Positions 16,579 through 23,542 of a stretch of 32,095 nt of DNA are shown in pieces. The first letter of the stretch is position 1; the number at the start of each line of letters is the position of its first letter. The notes under the pieces are model-generated. The model ran no database searches and was not told the origin of the DNA. It worked only from the letters and a program-made list of their open reading frames with translations. Both the position numbers and the translations under genes were made by a program. Source of the stretch: Verrucomicrobiota bacterium (GTDB lineage: Bacteria; Verrucomicrobiota; Verrucomicrobiia; Chthoniobacterales; JAFAMB01); contig JAFAZK010000252.1 of the NCBI GenBank assembly GCA_019239825.1, positions 1 through 32,095 of the forward strand, in the 5' to 3' direction.

Positions 16579-17685
16579 ATGCTCGTAAGACAAATTCAGA
16601 CAGCGCGCATGGCTGAAATCGCGCAGTCGCTCGGCGTAGCCCCTTCTACCGTTTCCAGAGCCTTACGGAGTGACCCTCGGATCAGCGCGGCGACTCGCCA
16701 ACGCGTGGAAGAAGCCGCCGAGAAAGTCGGGTACCGCCCTAACCCACTGGTCAGCGCACTGATGGCCAATCGCCGGCGCCGCGGTGGCGCCGGAGAAGTT
16801 GATGTGATTGCACTAGTCACAAATTACGGCGGTCGCGAAAGCTGGCGCTCCAAGGATGTTTGCCGCTGGGAGTTCGAAGGCATTCAAGCCCGCGCGGCCG
16901 CCCTCGGGTTTAAAATAGAAGTCTTTCCTTTGAGTGAATATCGCGGCAGCCACGAGCGCCTCCAGGCTACGCTGCGGGCTCGCGGAATCCGAGGTGTCCT
17001 TTTAGGTTTTTCCCGAGAAGATAGTGAACAGGTTTCTTTTCGGACTGACGGTTTCGCTGTCGCCGGATTAAGCGCCTATTTCTCTTCCGTCATCGTAGAT
17101 CGTGCTAATTTTCACGGCTTTTACAATGTCCAACTCGCTCTCGAGCACATCTGGCAATTAGGTTATCGCCGGCCCGGGCTGGTAGTTCCAGACTTGAATA
17201 ACCAAATCTCGAACAATCTTTGGTCGGGCGCGTTTCTTGATTGGCAACGCAGATTACCGAAGGCCGATCGCTGCGAACCGTTTATTCCGATCGATGCGAA
17301 CGATCAAACCGCGTTTGATTCCTGGCTGGCAACCAACAACCCCGACTCTTTGTTGGTCTACAAAGCGCCGGTGCGCCGGTTTTTGGCTCGGCATCGATTG
17401 ACTGTCCCGGATGACATCGGCCTAGCTTATCTTTATCGCACGTCCGACGAAATGGGCCGAGCAGCTGGTGTTGACGGGAATTTATCCGCGGTCGGCTCGG
17501 CGGCCTTGGATCTCGTCGTGGAAAAGTTGAATGCGAACCGCACCGGATCCGGCAATCATCCTAAAGAAGTACTGATCAAAGGGACCTGGCACGGCGGAGC
17601 TACGCTTCCGCCGCGCACGACGCCGTCACCGGGAATGTCTCCCGCGCTGTCCCGTAAACGAGGACAAAAGCTCCCGGGCCGGTGA
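16579..17685 (+). CDS. LacI family transcriptional regulator
   Basis: The ATG at 16579 gives 368 aa. Residues about 11-30 (MAEIAQSLGVAPSTVSRALR) form the LacI helix-turn-helix, followed by the hinge region VGYRPNPLVSALMANRRR at about 50-67, and a periplasmic-binding-like effector domain (from VDVIALVTNYGG). TTG at 16489 is in frame but would add 30 residues before the DNA-binding domain. It splits the nit genes: divergent from nitB, convergent with nitF. The last 85 bases overlap nitF on the opposite strand, and the Arg/Pro-rich tail (PPRTTPSPGMSPAL onward) comes from that overlap. In Nit1C clusters described in Pseudomonas the regulator is NitA, not a LacI protein. The effector is unknown. 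Confidence 0.9.
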   Translation: MLVRQIQTARMAEIAQSLGVAPSTVSRALRSDPRISAATRQRVEEAAEKVGYRPNPLVSALMANRRRRGGAGEVDVIALVTNYGGRESWRSKDVCRWEFEGIQARAAALGFKIEVFPLSEYRGSHERLQATLRARGIRGVLLGFSREDSEQVSFRTDGFAVAGLSAYFSSVIVDRANFHGFYNVQLALEHIWQLGYRRPGLVVPDLNNQISNNLWSGAFLDWQRRLPKADRCEPFIPIDANDQTAFDSWLATNNPDSLLVYKAPVRRFLARHRLTVPDDIGLAYLYRTSDEMGRAAGVDGNLSAVGSAALDLVVEKLNANRTGSGNHPKEVLIKGTWHGGATLPPRTTPSPGMSPALSRKRGQKLPGR

Positions 17686-18568
17686 TCTCGCCGACTCGAT
17701 GGCAAGCGATCTGCCGGTCATTAAAGGCGGCCGTTATATGCGGGACTTGAATCGGATCGACACTCAGCAAGAACCCAAAGCTAGGAAACGAAATCAGCCA
17801 ACGCGGTAAGTCGGCGCCGTCTGGAATTGGTAAGCGATCTAACCAAAGCTCAGCTCCCACCTGCGAACACTGCAGCAACATGGCTAATGTACCAATGATT
17901 CCCCCATTGCTGACATCTTTGCCGGCTCGGATCCAACCTTTCTCGGCGAGAGCCGGTAAAAGAGCAAGATCGCTTCGGAGCCGTTCGGCCGGAGCGCCAA
18001 CACTCGCGTTCCAGAATGGTTTATCGTCCTGAAACTTTCCTCGCAGATCGACTGCCAGTAGGAGCTCGTCTCCCGGTCTTGCGTCGAAGCTCGTAATCAG
18101 ACGTTGGGCTCTCCCCAGGACCGCAGCCGCGAGAAAATTCCTTCCCGATCGCGTAATCGTGGTGTGCCCACCAACTACTGGCACTCCGTACACCTGCGAT
18201 GCGGCGGTCATTCCTTCCCAGATGCCGGTTGCTTGTTCCAGCCCAGGTGTCCAGATGATGTCGATAATCGCTAGTGGGCGGCCACCCATTGCGGCGATAT
18301 CGCTCAGGTTCACCATCACGGCTGAGTAACCGGCAAACCAGGGATCATCGTTGACGAATGATTCCAACATTCCCTCCCCAGCGAAGAGTAAGAACCCGCC
18401 GTTATCGGGAATCGCAGCGCAATCGTCACCTATTTTGATCGAACCGGCGAGCGGTTGGGCCGGAGCATAAGCGCGTGTAATGGCCAGCTTGTCACCAACG
18501 CCGACCTGAGTCTTAAGGAAGGCAACTAATCGAGCGAGAGTCGCAAAGTCAGAATTCATTCGCTCCAC
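17600..18568 (-). CDS. nitF: Sll0787 family AIR synthase-like protein (NitF)
   Basis: The product (322 aa from GTG 18568; ATG at 18559 gives 319) has the PurM/ThiL/SelD fold: GDDCAAIPD at about 42-50 supplies the ATP-Mg site, MVNLSDIAAMGGRP at about 86-99 is the typical conserved segment, and GHTTITRSG follows at about 133-141. It is the AIR-synthase-like protein of Nit1C clusters; in the family such proteins phosphorylate or activate a substrate with ATP. It lies 52 bases after nitE in the same direction. Its 3' end overlaps the LacI gene tail by 86 bases in opposite orientation, so the two transcripts interfere. Confidence 0.88.
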   Translation of the reverse strand: MERMNSDFATLARLVAFLKTQVGVGDKLAITRAYAPAQPLAGSIKIGDDCAAIPDNGGFLLFAGEGMLESFVNDDPWFAGYSAVMVNLSDIAAMGGRPLAIIDIIWTPGLEQATGIWEGMTAASQVYGVPVVGGHTTITRSGRNFLAAAVLGRAQRLITSFDARPGDELLLAVDLRGKFQDDKPFWNASVGAPAERLRSDLALLPALAEKGWIRAGKDVSNGGIIGTLAMLLQCSQVGAELWLDRLPIPDGADLPRWLISFPSFGFLLSVDPIQVPHITAAFNDRQIACHRVGEITGPGAFVLVYGTARETFPVTASCAAEA

Positions 18569-18620
18569 CGGAGGGGGACCCCATTGGGCCAGGCTCCACC
18601 GCGTGTGGTCATAACCGTCT

Positions 18621-19187
18621 TCAAAAAATGCGCGTGGCCGGCTGATAATAATTCAAGTCTGCTCGCATCTTCACGTGAGGCAGTCCGAATAAGTCAAGTG
18701 TGCCAAGTGGTTCCCAGTGTAACCGTTGAAAGAACCTAGCATTCTGATGCTGCACTGTAGCTAGAAACTCGGTGCAACCAAGCGCATGAGCCGTTGAAAC
18801 TGCCTTATAAATAAGGCCGGCACCCAGCGCACCCAAACCACGGTACACGGGCAGACTATTGCGGACGGAAACACTCGGACTAAGCTGACGGATACTGCGA
18901 TAATCCCGGGCAACCCCTAGCCGGCTCCCATACCAAAGGCCCGGCTCCCGTTCATCAATGCGCACTACGCCGACAATCCCGTCTTCCATTCCAGCGACTA
19001 TTGTCTCGCACACGATGGGGATCGCCTGTTCATCAAACTCGTCGCGATCTGTTTCGAAGAAGATCCCTTGTTCTTCGCAAAAAATCTGTCTGCGTAACGC
19101 CCAATAACCGTCCAACTCGTGGCCGGCCCGGGCTATCCGGAAACTAAAATCCGGAGAAACGTATTGCGTGAAAGGATCGAACACCAT
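18621..19187 (-). CDS. nitE: MSMEG_0567/Sll0786 family GNAT N-acetyltransferase (NitE)
   Basis: The product (188 aa) is a GNAT acyltransferase. RIARAGHELDGYWALRRQIFCEEQGIF (about residues 16-42) marks the Sll0786-type subfamily; the CoA-site region is around RNSLPVYRGLGALGAGLIYKA (about 109-129) and the C-terminal strand around FFQRLHWEPLG. The ATG at 19187 is preferred because GGGGA lies just upstream at a proper distance; an in-frame start at 19229 would add a stretch not seen in the family. In other Nit1C clusters it follows the radical SAM gene. Here nitE-nitF is a separate pair upstream of the regulator. Acceptor substrate unknown. Confidence 0.9.
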   Translation of the reverse strand: MVFDPFTQYVSPDFSFRIARAGHELDGYWALRRQIFCEEQGIFFETDRDEFDEQAIPIVCETIVAGMEDGIVGVVRIDEREPGLWYGSRLGVARDYRSIRQLSPSVSVRNSLPVYRGLGALGAGLIYKAVSTAHALGCTEFLATVQHQNARFFQRLHWEPLGTLDLFGLPHVKMRADLNYYQPATRIF

Positions 19188-19543
19188 GGTGATTCCCCAG
19201 ACAGATCTCGCGAGCAACCATTGTGCCAAAGGTCCGACCGCGAATGGACACGAATCCTAAGCCCAACCGCCAGCCCCGAAATTCTCCGGGGTAAAATGAA
19301 GGCAAATAGACACAGCGTATTGGAGGGGAGTCGCTTTGGCGCGTGGGCTCACAAACCACGATGTCTGCCGCTGGGCTCGGCGCGACCGGAGGATTTCAGG
19401 GGCCGCAGTTCGCTTTCTTCATTCGGTGTCCGCTTGCTCGGGACGGGTCAGCTATCAGGGGACCTGATGGCTGATCATCAGAAACGATATTACAAGCCGG
19501 TTCCACGGACCTAGTTTGCACGCAGAAAGAGGTAACAACGGAA
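19188..19543. other. intergenic region with lone repeat arm and hairpin
   Basis: No convincing gene. At 19238-19257 a single copy of the GACCGCGAATGGACACGAAT word (the outer arm of the element at 3875-4232) stands without an inverted partner. A short hairpin, CCCCG-8-CGGGG, is at 19274-19291. GGGCTCGGCGCG, at about 19373, matches the inner arm of the same element. The remaining frames on both strands are short and composition-neutral. Confidence 0.5.
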
Positions 19544-19741
19544 ATGAAATTAACCAACGTTCTAGGGCAAACTAACCGATCGTTCGCCAGCGTTTTTTTG
19601 GCGTTTAGTTTATTCGGCTTTCTTTTTCCGCATAAGGCCGATCAGATAAACCAGAATCACCAAGTGAACCTGAGAACGACTGAACAAACGGCGCAGCCGG
19701 AGCCGGCGGATGATGGTTCGCAATACGAGTGGTTCTATTAA
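19544..19741 (+). CDS. small membrane or secreted protein (65 aa), unknown function
   Basis: The ATG at 19544 follows AGAAAGAGGT at a suitable distance, a good ribosome-binding site. The 65-residue product has a hydrophobic segment at about 14-29 (ASVFLAFSLFGFLFP) and a polar C-terminal half ending in YEWFY. It may be a small anchored or exported protein. A hairpin with a T-run at 19777-19831 follows 35 bases after the stop, so this looks like a complete, single-gene transcription unit. No family is recognised. Confidence 0.6.
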   Translation: MKLTNVLGQTNRSFASVFLAFSLFGFLFPHKADQINQNHQVNLRTTEQTAQPEPADDGSQYEWFY

Positions 19742-19776
19742 TCCGCTAAGGTCGGATCGTTAGATTTACCATGGGA

Positions 19777-19831
19777 CGCGGCCAGAAGACCGAGCTTATT
19801 TGAGCAGGTCCTTTTGGCCGCGAGTCTTTTT
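19777..19831 (+). terminator. intrinsic terminator downstream of the 65-aa gene
   Basis: CGCGGCCAGAAG (19777-19788) pairs with CTTTTGGCCGCG (19811-19822) with one mismatch. The stem extends inward through GACC/GGTC with a one-base bulge. AGTCTTTTT follows at 19823-19831. This is the standard form of a rho-independent terminator for + strand transcription. Confidence 0.7.
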
Positions 19832-19879
19832 CTCACGAAAGCCTTTGACCGCAAAGAAGGCATCGGCCTGAGCTAGAGC

Positions 19880-19900
19880 TTCTAGATTCTAGCTGCGAGC
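19880..19900. repeat. short heptamer array, TTCTAG family
   Basis: TTCTAGA (19880), TTCTAGC (19887) and TGCGAGC (19894) follow in exact sevens. A near-identical array is at 24450-24477. It lies just beyond the 3' end of the minus-strand small gene that stops at 19912. Confidence 0.6.
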
Positions 19901-19911
19901 GCCCGACGCCT

Positions 19912-20163
19912 CTACCCTCCTTCCCGATGTCGCCGAGTCCAGCCTGCCAATGGGTTCTTGCGAGTACCAACGGCCTCTGCAACTCGCATCCCTAGTGCTC
20001 GTTGAAGATCAGAGAAAATGGCGCGGCGCCTTGCCTGCTGCCGGGCTCGAAGCTGGTCGCGCCGTAAGATTTCGCCGATAAGCAGCGGATAATCGCTCAG
20101 GGTGTGAGTCATCGAAAAACGGTAGGTTTCCCTGGCATGAATGGTTCGACGATGTGACGACAT
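19912..20163 (-). CDS. small basic hypothetical protein (83 aa)
   Basis: The product is strongly Arg-rich, with a central helix (LRARQQARRRAIFSDLQRALG, about residues 38-58) and a basic C-terminus. AGGAGGGA lies five bases before the ATG, one of the best ribosome-binding sites in the window, and a TATAAT hexamer lies 43 bases upstream. These signals make a real gene likely. The family is not recognised; a nucleic-acid-binding role is a guess from charge alone. Confidence 0.6.
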   Translation of the reverse strand: MSSHRRTIHARETYRFSMTHTLSDYPLLIGEILRRDQLRARQQARRRAIFSDLQRALGMRVAEAVGTRKNPLAGWTRRHREGG

Positions 20164-20412
20164 AAGGCTCCCTCCTGAATATCAATAATTCTCGTTGTTA
20201 TTGAAATTATAAGGTCATTCAAGCTTTTTCTTACTGTTAAATTTCCGTCACAGAACTTAATCGCCTCGCGCGAAGCAACCGCCGCAGCAGCGTTCCGAAA
20301 AGCATCAACAGTTGGTGGTCAGCAGCGCTGGGACGAAGTCTCCAGCTAGCGTAGGAGATGCTCGGCGCTGTTGCCCAACACGCCGTCACAAAAGCTGATT
20401 AGTGGTTACTGA
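20164..20412 (-). promoter_or_regulatory. control region of the 83-aa gene; RBS and candidate -10
   Basis: AGGAGGGA (20176-20169 on the minus strand) is the ribosome-binding site. TATAAT (20211-20206) is a candidate -10; no -35 at 16-18 bases is convincing, although the region upstream is AT-rich. The remaining stretch to 20412 holds no gene; near 20395-20416 a short array of AGTGGTT- and ACTGACT-like heptamers carries the stop of the next minus-strand gene. Confidence 0.4.
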
Positions 20413-21078
20413 CTATCTTAGCCGCCAATCCCCTTTCACCCTTCGACGCGCCTGTTTTCGACTTTGTCCAGGACCTAAGCGGTTGTTTGCATCGAGCTCG
20501 TCGAGCTGACCAGGGCCGGCCTCCCCCATTCTACTTTTCACTTCCTCGGCCAGAATCGCCCAGCGTTCATGATCCCGCCATTTACCGCCGACTTTCAAAT
20601 AGCGTGGGGAAAATCCTTCATACCGGAATCCTGAGCGTTTGATCAGCGCTTTGGATTTCTGATTCTCCGGCTGCACATTTGCCTCCAGACGATGCAATCT
20701 GAGGCGTCGGAAAGCGTAGTGTAGGACTAGTTGCAATCCCTCAGTCATATAACCTTGACCGGCAAACTCGGCCGAAGCCCAGAAACCTAAGTATGCGCCT
20801 TGCAGATTCCCCCGAAAGATTTGGCTTAGGTTAGCCATCCCGATGACACAATCGTCACTGCGGCGGCAAATTAAGAGTCCGACGAAATCGCTTTCCCGGT
20901 TCCTCCGGATATAACCGTCGAAGGCTGTTTTGGTGTCGGTCGGATAGACCCATGGCCGATGCAGGTCGCGGCTAGCCCGCACTGTCGCGATCACTTCTTT
21001 CGCATCCGCGGCAGTTGGCCGGCGCAAGTACACTCGGTCCCCACGTTCGAGTGGGCTTTGTTTTCGGCGAGAAGGCAT
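20413..21078 (-). CDS. GNAT family N-acetyltransferase, RimJ/RimL type
   Basis: The ATG at 21078 gives 221 aa. Family pattern: RGDRVYLRRPTAADA at about 12-26, then GYMTEGLQLVLHYAFRRLRLHRLEANVQPENQKSKALIKRSGFRYEGF at about 130-177, which is the acetyl-CoA site and the following strand-helix typical of the RimJ/RimL branch. These acetylate N-terminal residues of proteins or small amines. An ATG at 21159 is in frame but adds an Arg/Phe-rich leader outside the fold. The C-terminal 30 residues (GPGQLDELDANNRLGPGQ onward) are a polar tail, and the stop lies in a short heptamer-like stretch. Confidence 0.85.
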   Translation of the reverse strand: MPSRRKQSPLERGDRVYLRRPTAADAKEVIATVRASRDLHRPWVYPTDTKTAFDGYIRRNRESDFVGLLICRRSDDCVIGMANLSQIFRGNLQGAYLGFWASAEFAGQGYMTEGLQLVLHYAFRRLRLHRLEANVQPENQKSKALIKRSGFRYEGFSPRYLKVGGKWRDHERWAILAEEVKSRMGEAGPGQLDELDANNRLGPGQSRKQARRRVKGDWRLR

Positions 21079-21251
21079 CCTGAAAGTCTGGAGTGCAGCC
21101 AAGCCCAGGCCAAGTGCAAAGCGCCGAAACGGCGAATGGGCGAAACGGCGAGAAGACACTATTTAAGTGCCCCCCGTCTTAAGCAGCTTCGCTGCTGAAA
21201 ACCGATCACTCTCTGGTAATGTCCTATAACTTTATTGCTTAAAGATTTTCC

Positions 21252-21293
21252 ACCTCTCACGTCTCACCAATCACTTCTCATTTCTCACCTTCA
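21252..21293. repeat. six-unit heptamer array abutting the LysR start codon
   Basis: ACCTCTC (21252), ACGTCTC (21259), ACCAATC (21266), ACTTCTC (21273), ATTTCTC (21280) and ACCTTCA (21287) are perfectly in phase. The GTG start of the LysR gene follows two bases later. The same words reappear in different order at 25903-25944 and 28102-28144. No facing array was found here. Confidence 0.75.
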
Positions 21294-21295
21294 CA

Positions 21296-22264
21296 GTGGA
21301 CCTCACTCGGGTACATCCCATTCTGTTACAGACCTTTTTAGAAGTCGCTGATGCCGGCCAAATTTCGGAAGCCGCCCGGCGCCTTCATCTTTCTCAACCG
21401 GCGGTAACTGGTCAGATCCGGAGATTGGAATCGAACTTAGAGATGGCGTTGTTCATCCGGACATCGCGCGGTGTCTCCCTGACTCCGGAAGGAGCTCGGC
21501 TGCGGGACCGTCTCCAAGGGGTATTTGCTGAGCTCGAAGAGATCGTGTTAGAGCTTAATCAGACACGAGACGTCACTGGGGTTGTGACGATCGGAGCTAG
21601 TACAACGGTCGCCAGATACTTCGTGCCCAGAATCTTTGTTCGTTTCCAGCATTATCATCCGACCACAGCGCTCAAGCTTGTCGTTGGGAATACGGACGCA
21701 GTGTTAGATCACCTTCGAGACCATCGGCTCAGCCTTGGTTTGGTTGAGGGCCTCACCCGGAGCCCTGGTTTACGATTGGAGCCATTTATTCGGGACGAAA
21801 TCATCCCAGTATGCGCCGCCCGTATTCCGGATATAAAACTTCGTCGTGCTATCGAAGCAGTGAAGTCAGCCAGCGACCTCCAAGGTTTGCCTTTAATTTG
21901 GCGCGAACCCGGCGCGGGGGCTAGAGCGGTAGTGGAACGACATCTAGAAGAAAATGAAGTCGATCTGCGCAAGTTAGATTATCGCTTCGAACTCGGAAGC
22001 AGCGAAGCGATCAAAACCCTGGTTATCGCCGGCTTGGGCGTGGCCTTTCTTTCTAGTTGGGAGATTCAACAGGAAATAGCACTCGGATTCGTCCGGCAAC
22101 TGCCAATTCCCGGCCTGCACATGAACAGAACCTATTCATGGGCGGTTTCGAGTGGAGACCTCGGCGGGCTCGCCGGTGAGTTTTATCATTTCGCGAATTC
22201 AATGCGGGCTGAGCTGATTCCAATCTCCGGAGCGCAGGCTCCGAAAATGACAAATGACCGATAA
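21296..22264 (+). CDS. LysR family transcriptional regulator
   Basis: The product (322 aa) has the N-terminal winged helix (LLQTFLEVADAGQISEAARRLHLSQPAVTGQIRRLE, about 10-45; helix-turn-helix around 24-42) and the LysR substrate-binding domain from about residue 95 (VVTIGASTTVARYFVP). The start is GTG at 21296 because it is the only start that precedes the DNA-binding helix; no ribosome-binding site is visible since a heptamer array ends two bases before. The upstream frame is open but has no start. The last residues (MTNDR) and stop lie in the next heptamer array. The divergent neighbour is the RimJ-like gene; targets are unknown. Confidence 0.9.
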   Translation: MDLTRVHPILLQTFLEVADAGQISEAARRLHLSQPAVTGQIRRLESNLEMALFIRTSRGVSLTPEGARLRDRLQGVFAELEEIVLELNQTRDVTGVVTIGASTTVARYFVPRIFVRFQHYHPTTALKLVVGNTDAVLDHLRDHRLSLGLVEGLTRSPGLRLEPFIRDEIIPVCAARIPDIKLRRAIEAVKSASDLQGLPLIWREPGAGARAVVERHLEENEVDLRKLDYRFELGSSEAIKTLVIAGLGVAFLSSWEIQQEIALGFVRQLPIPGLHMNRTYSWAVSSGDLGGLAGEFYHFANSMRAELIPISGAQAPKMTNDR

Positions 22265-22347
22265 CTAATGACAGATTCGCAGAGTCAGAGCGCTTGGGCC
22301 GGCGCTTCGACGATTTGTCATCTCTAATTTGTCATCGGTCATTGATG
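22246..22347. repeat. facing heptamer arrays, AATGAC family
   Basis: Left: AATGACA (22246), AATGACC (22253), GATAACT (22260), AATGACA (22267). Right: ATTTGTC (22313), ATCTCTA (22320), ATTTGTC (22327), ATCGGTC (22334), ATTGATG (22341). They are complementary in sense and could fold around about 40 bases. The LysR stop (22262-22264) lies within the third left unit. Confidence 0.75.
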
Positions 22348-22362
22348 ACTGGCTCGCTCTGC

Positions 22363-22379
22363 TATCAGCTCGGCTGATA
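22363..22379. other. short hairpin upstream of the Gly/His-rich gene
   Basis: TATCAGC-TCG-GCTGATA forms a 7-bp stem with a 3-base loop, 68 bases before the start of the 187-residue gene. It has no T-run. It could be an operator or a 5'-UTR element. Confidence 0.3.
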
Positions 22380-22446
22380 CTGCATCGCGAAATTCGATTA
22401 TCACCCCGACCAGCTAAGTACGAGTCTGGGTGAGGAAAGGATTTGT

Positions 22447-23010
22447 ATGAGGAGTGTTAAGATCGCCGGCTTAATCTTAGCCGGTATGTTAGCTATCAGC
22501 TCCGCGGCATTCGCCGGCGGGTTCGGAGGAGGCCACGGTGGTGGCGGTTTTGGCGGAGGCCATTTCGGTGGTGGGGGCCATTTCGGAGGTGGCGGACACT
22601 TCGGCGGAACCCATTTCGCTAGTGGTCACTATGGGGGTCATTACGGTTGGAACGGCGGCCACTTTGGACACTACAACTGGCGCGGTGGACATTGGTACGG
22701 CGGACGCTGGTACGGCGGCGGTTGGTATCCGTACGGCTTCTTGGGTTATCCCTACTACGATGACTACGGTTATGACGGTGCGGATGCCTACAGCGGCGAC
22801 GAAAGCGCCTATTACGATGCAACGTCGAACGGTGGAACGGTTGCCGATGCACAGCGGGAGTTGGCGAAACTCGGTTATTACCACGGCTCGATCGATGGCG
22901 TCATAGGTCCAGAGACCGAAAAAGCAGTACGCTGGTTTCAGTCGGTAGATAAGCTACCAGTCACCGGCCAATTGGACGACCAGACATTAGAGGCGCTGCA
23001 GGTCGGGTGA
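22447..23010 (+). CDS. secreted Gly/His-rich protein with C-terminal peptidoglycan-binding domain
   Basis: The product (187 aa) begins with a signal peptide (MRSVKIAGLILAGMLAISSAAFAGG, cleavage about residue 23). Residues about 24-100 are low-complexity repeats of GGGHFGG and GGHWYGG type, followed by a Tyr/Asp-rich stretch (about 100-128). Residues about 132-186 form a PG_binding_1 domain: AQRELAKLGYYHGSIDGVIGPETEKAVRWFQ is the classical pattern. The His- and Gly-rich part might bind metal or form a flexible surface layer; this is a guess. GAGGAAAGG precedes the ATG by six bases. It stands alone, with palindromic repeats on both sides. Confidence 0.88.
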   Translation: MRSVKIAGLILAGMLAISSAAFAGGFGGGHGGGGFGGGHFGGGGHFGGGGHFGGTHFASGHYGGHYGWNGGHFGHYNWRGGHWYGGRWYGGGWYPYGFLGYPYYDDYGYDGADAYSGDESAYYDATSNGGTVADAQRELAKLGYYHGSIDGVIGPETEKAVRWFQSVDKLPVTGQLDDQTLEALQVG

Positions 23011-23024
23011 GCGAAACCGCATAT

Positions 23025-23151
23025 TTACCACAAAGACACAAGGACATGAAGACTAGAAGCCAAGGGTATGTTGGGGTGCTGTATAGGGGCAGAGGAATCA
23101 AGTTAGCCTTCTTAGTCCGATCTTCGTGCTCTCTGTGTTCTTTGTGGTGAA
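23025..23151. repeat. inverted repeat of ACAAAGACACAAGG words
   Basis: TTACCACAAAGACACAAGG (from 23025) faces GTGTTCTTTGTGGTGAA (to 23151), imperfect arms around about 85 bases. The word resembles the CGCAAAGA repeat at 11510-11875 but is A/C-richer. It follows directly after the stop of the Gly/His-rich gene. Confidence 0.6.
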
Positions 23152-23293
23152 ATTTCTGTTCGCCGCTTTGTCCAAAACGTTCTTCCTCGTTCGTCATTAG
23201 GTTGTGAATGGAAAACTAAAAACGACAAGCGGCGTTCGAGCGCGCCGAAACCACTCGGGTCGGACAAGAAGGTCTACGAGCCACCATAGAGAC

Positions 23294-23479
23294 ATGACTG
23301 CTTCCAGTTTTGTCCTGACTCTCATGCTGATTATCACGGTTGCGGCCGCTTCAGCCGATCACCCGGCATTTTGGTTGTTGATAGGTCCTGCCCCGTTGGC
23401 GGCGGTCGTTGGAGCGATCGCACTGTTTAGGTCCAGATTGACCCAAAGAGTGTCGCACCAGGACAGTACTGAGTGGTGA
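23294..23479 (+). CDS. small two-helix membrane protein (61 aa)
   Basis: The ATG at 23294 gives 61 residues with two hydrophobic segments (FVLTLMLIITVAAASA, about 6-21, and HPAFWLLIGPAPLAAVVGAIALF, about 23-45) and a polar tail. A GTG at 23204 is in frame but would add 30 Arg-rich residues. The stop codon lies in the first heptamer of the following array. No family is recognised and no strong ribosome-binding site is seen, so it could be a fortuitous frame. Confidence 0.4.
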   Translation: MTASSFVLTLMLIITVAAASADHPAFWLLIGPAPLAAVVGAIALFRSRLTQRVSHQDSTEW

Positions 23480-23542
23480 TTAGTGCATGGTGATTGTTCG
23501 GGACTAATTCCCATGACAACCGCTAATCACTAGTCACCAACC
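23471..23542. repeat. facing heptamer arrays between convergent genes (GATTAGT family)
   Basis: Left: GAGTGGT (23471), GATTAGT (23478), GCATGGT (23485), GATTGTT (23492). Right: GCTAATC (23522), ACTAGTC (23529), ACCAACC (23536). They are inverted relative to each other around about 25 bases. The left array carries the stop of the + strand ORF (23477-23479), and the right array carries the stop of the minus-strand NRDE gene (23530-23532). Confidence 0.7.

Noticed and set aside
19119..19514. 131-residue + strand ORF
   Set aside because: Begins antisense to nitE and continues through repeat-arm sequence with no motif or ribosome-binding site.
22489..22906. long antisense and out-of-phase ORFs over the Gly/His-rich gene
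   Set aside because: Artefacts of GGN-rich repeats, which leave all frames open.
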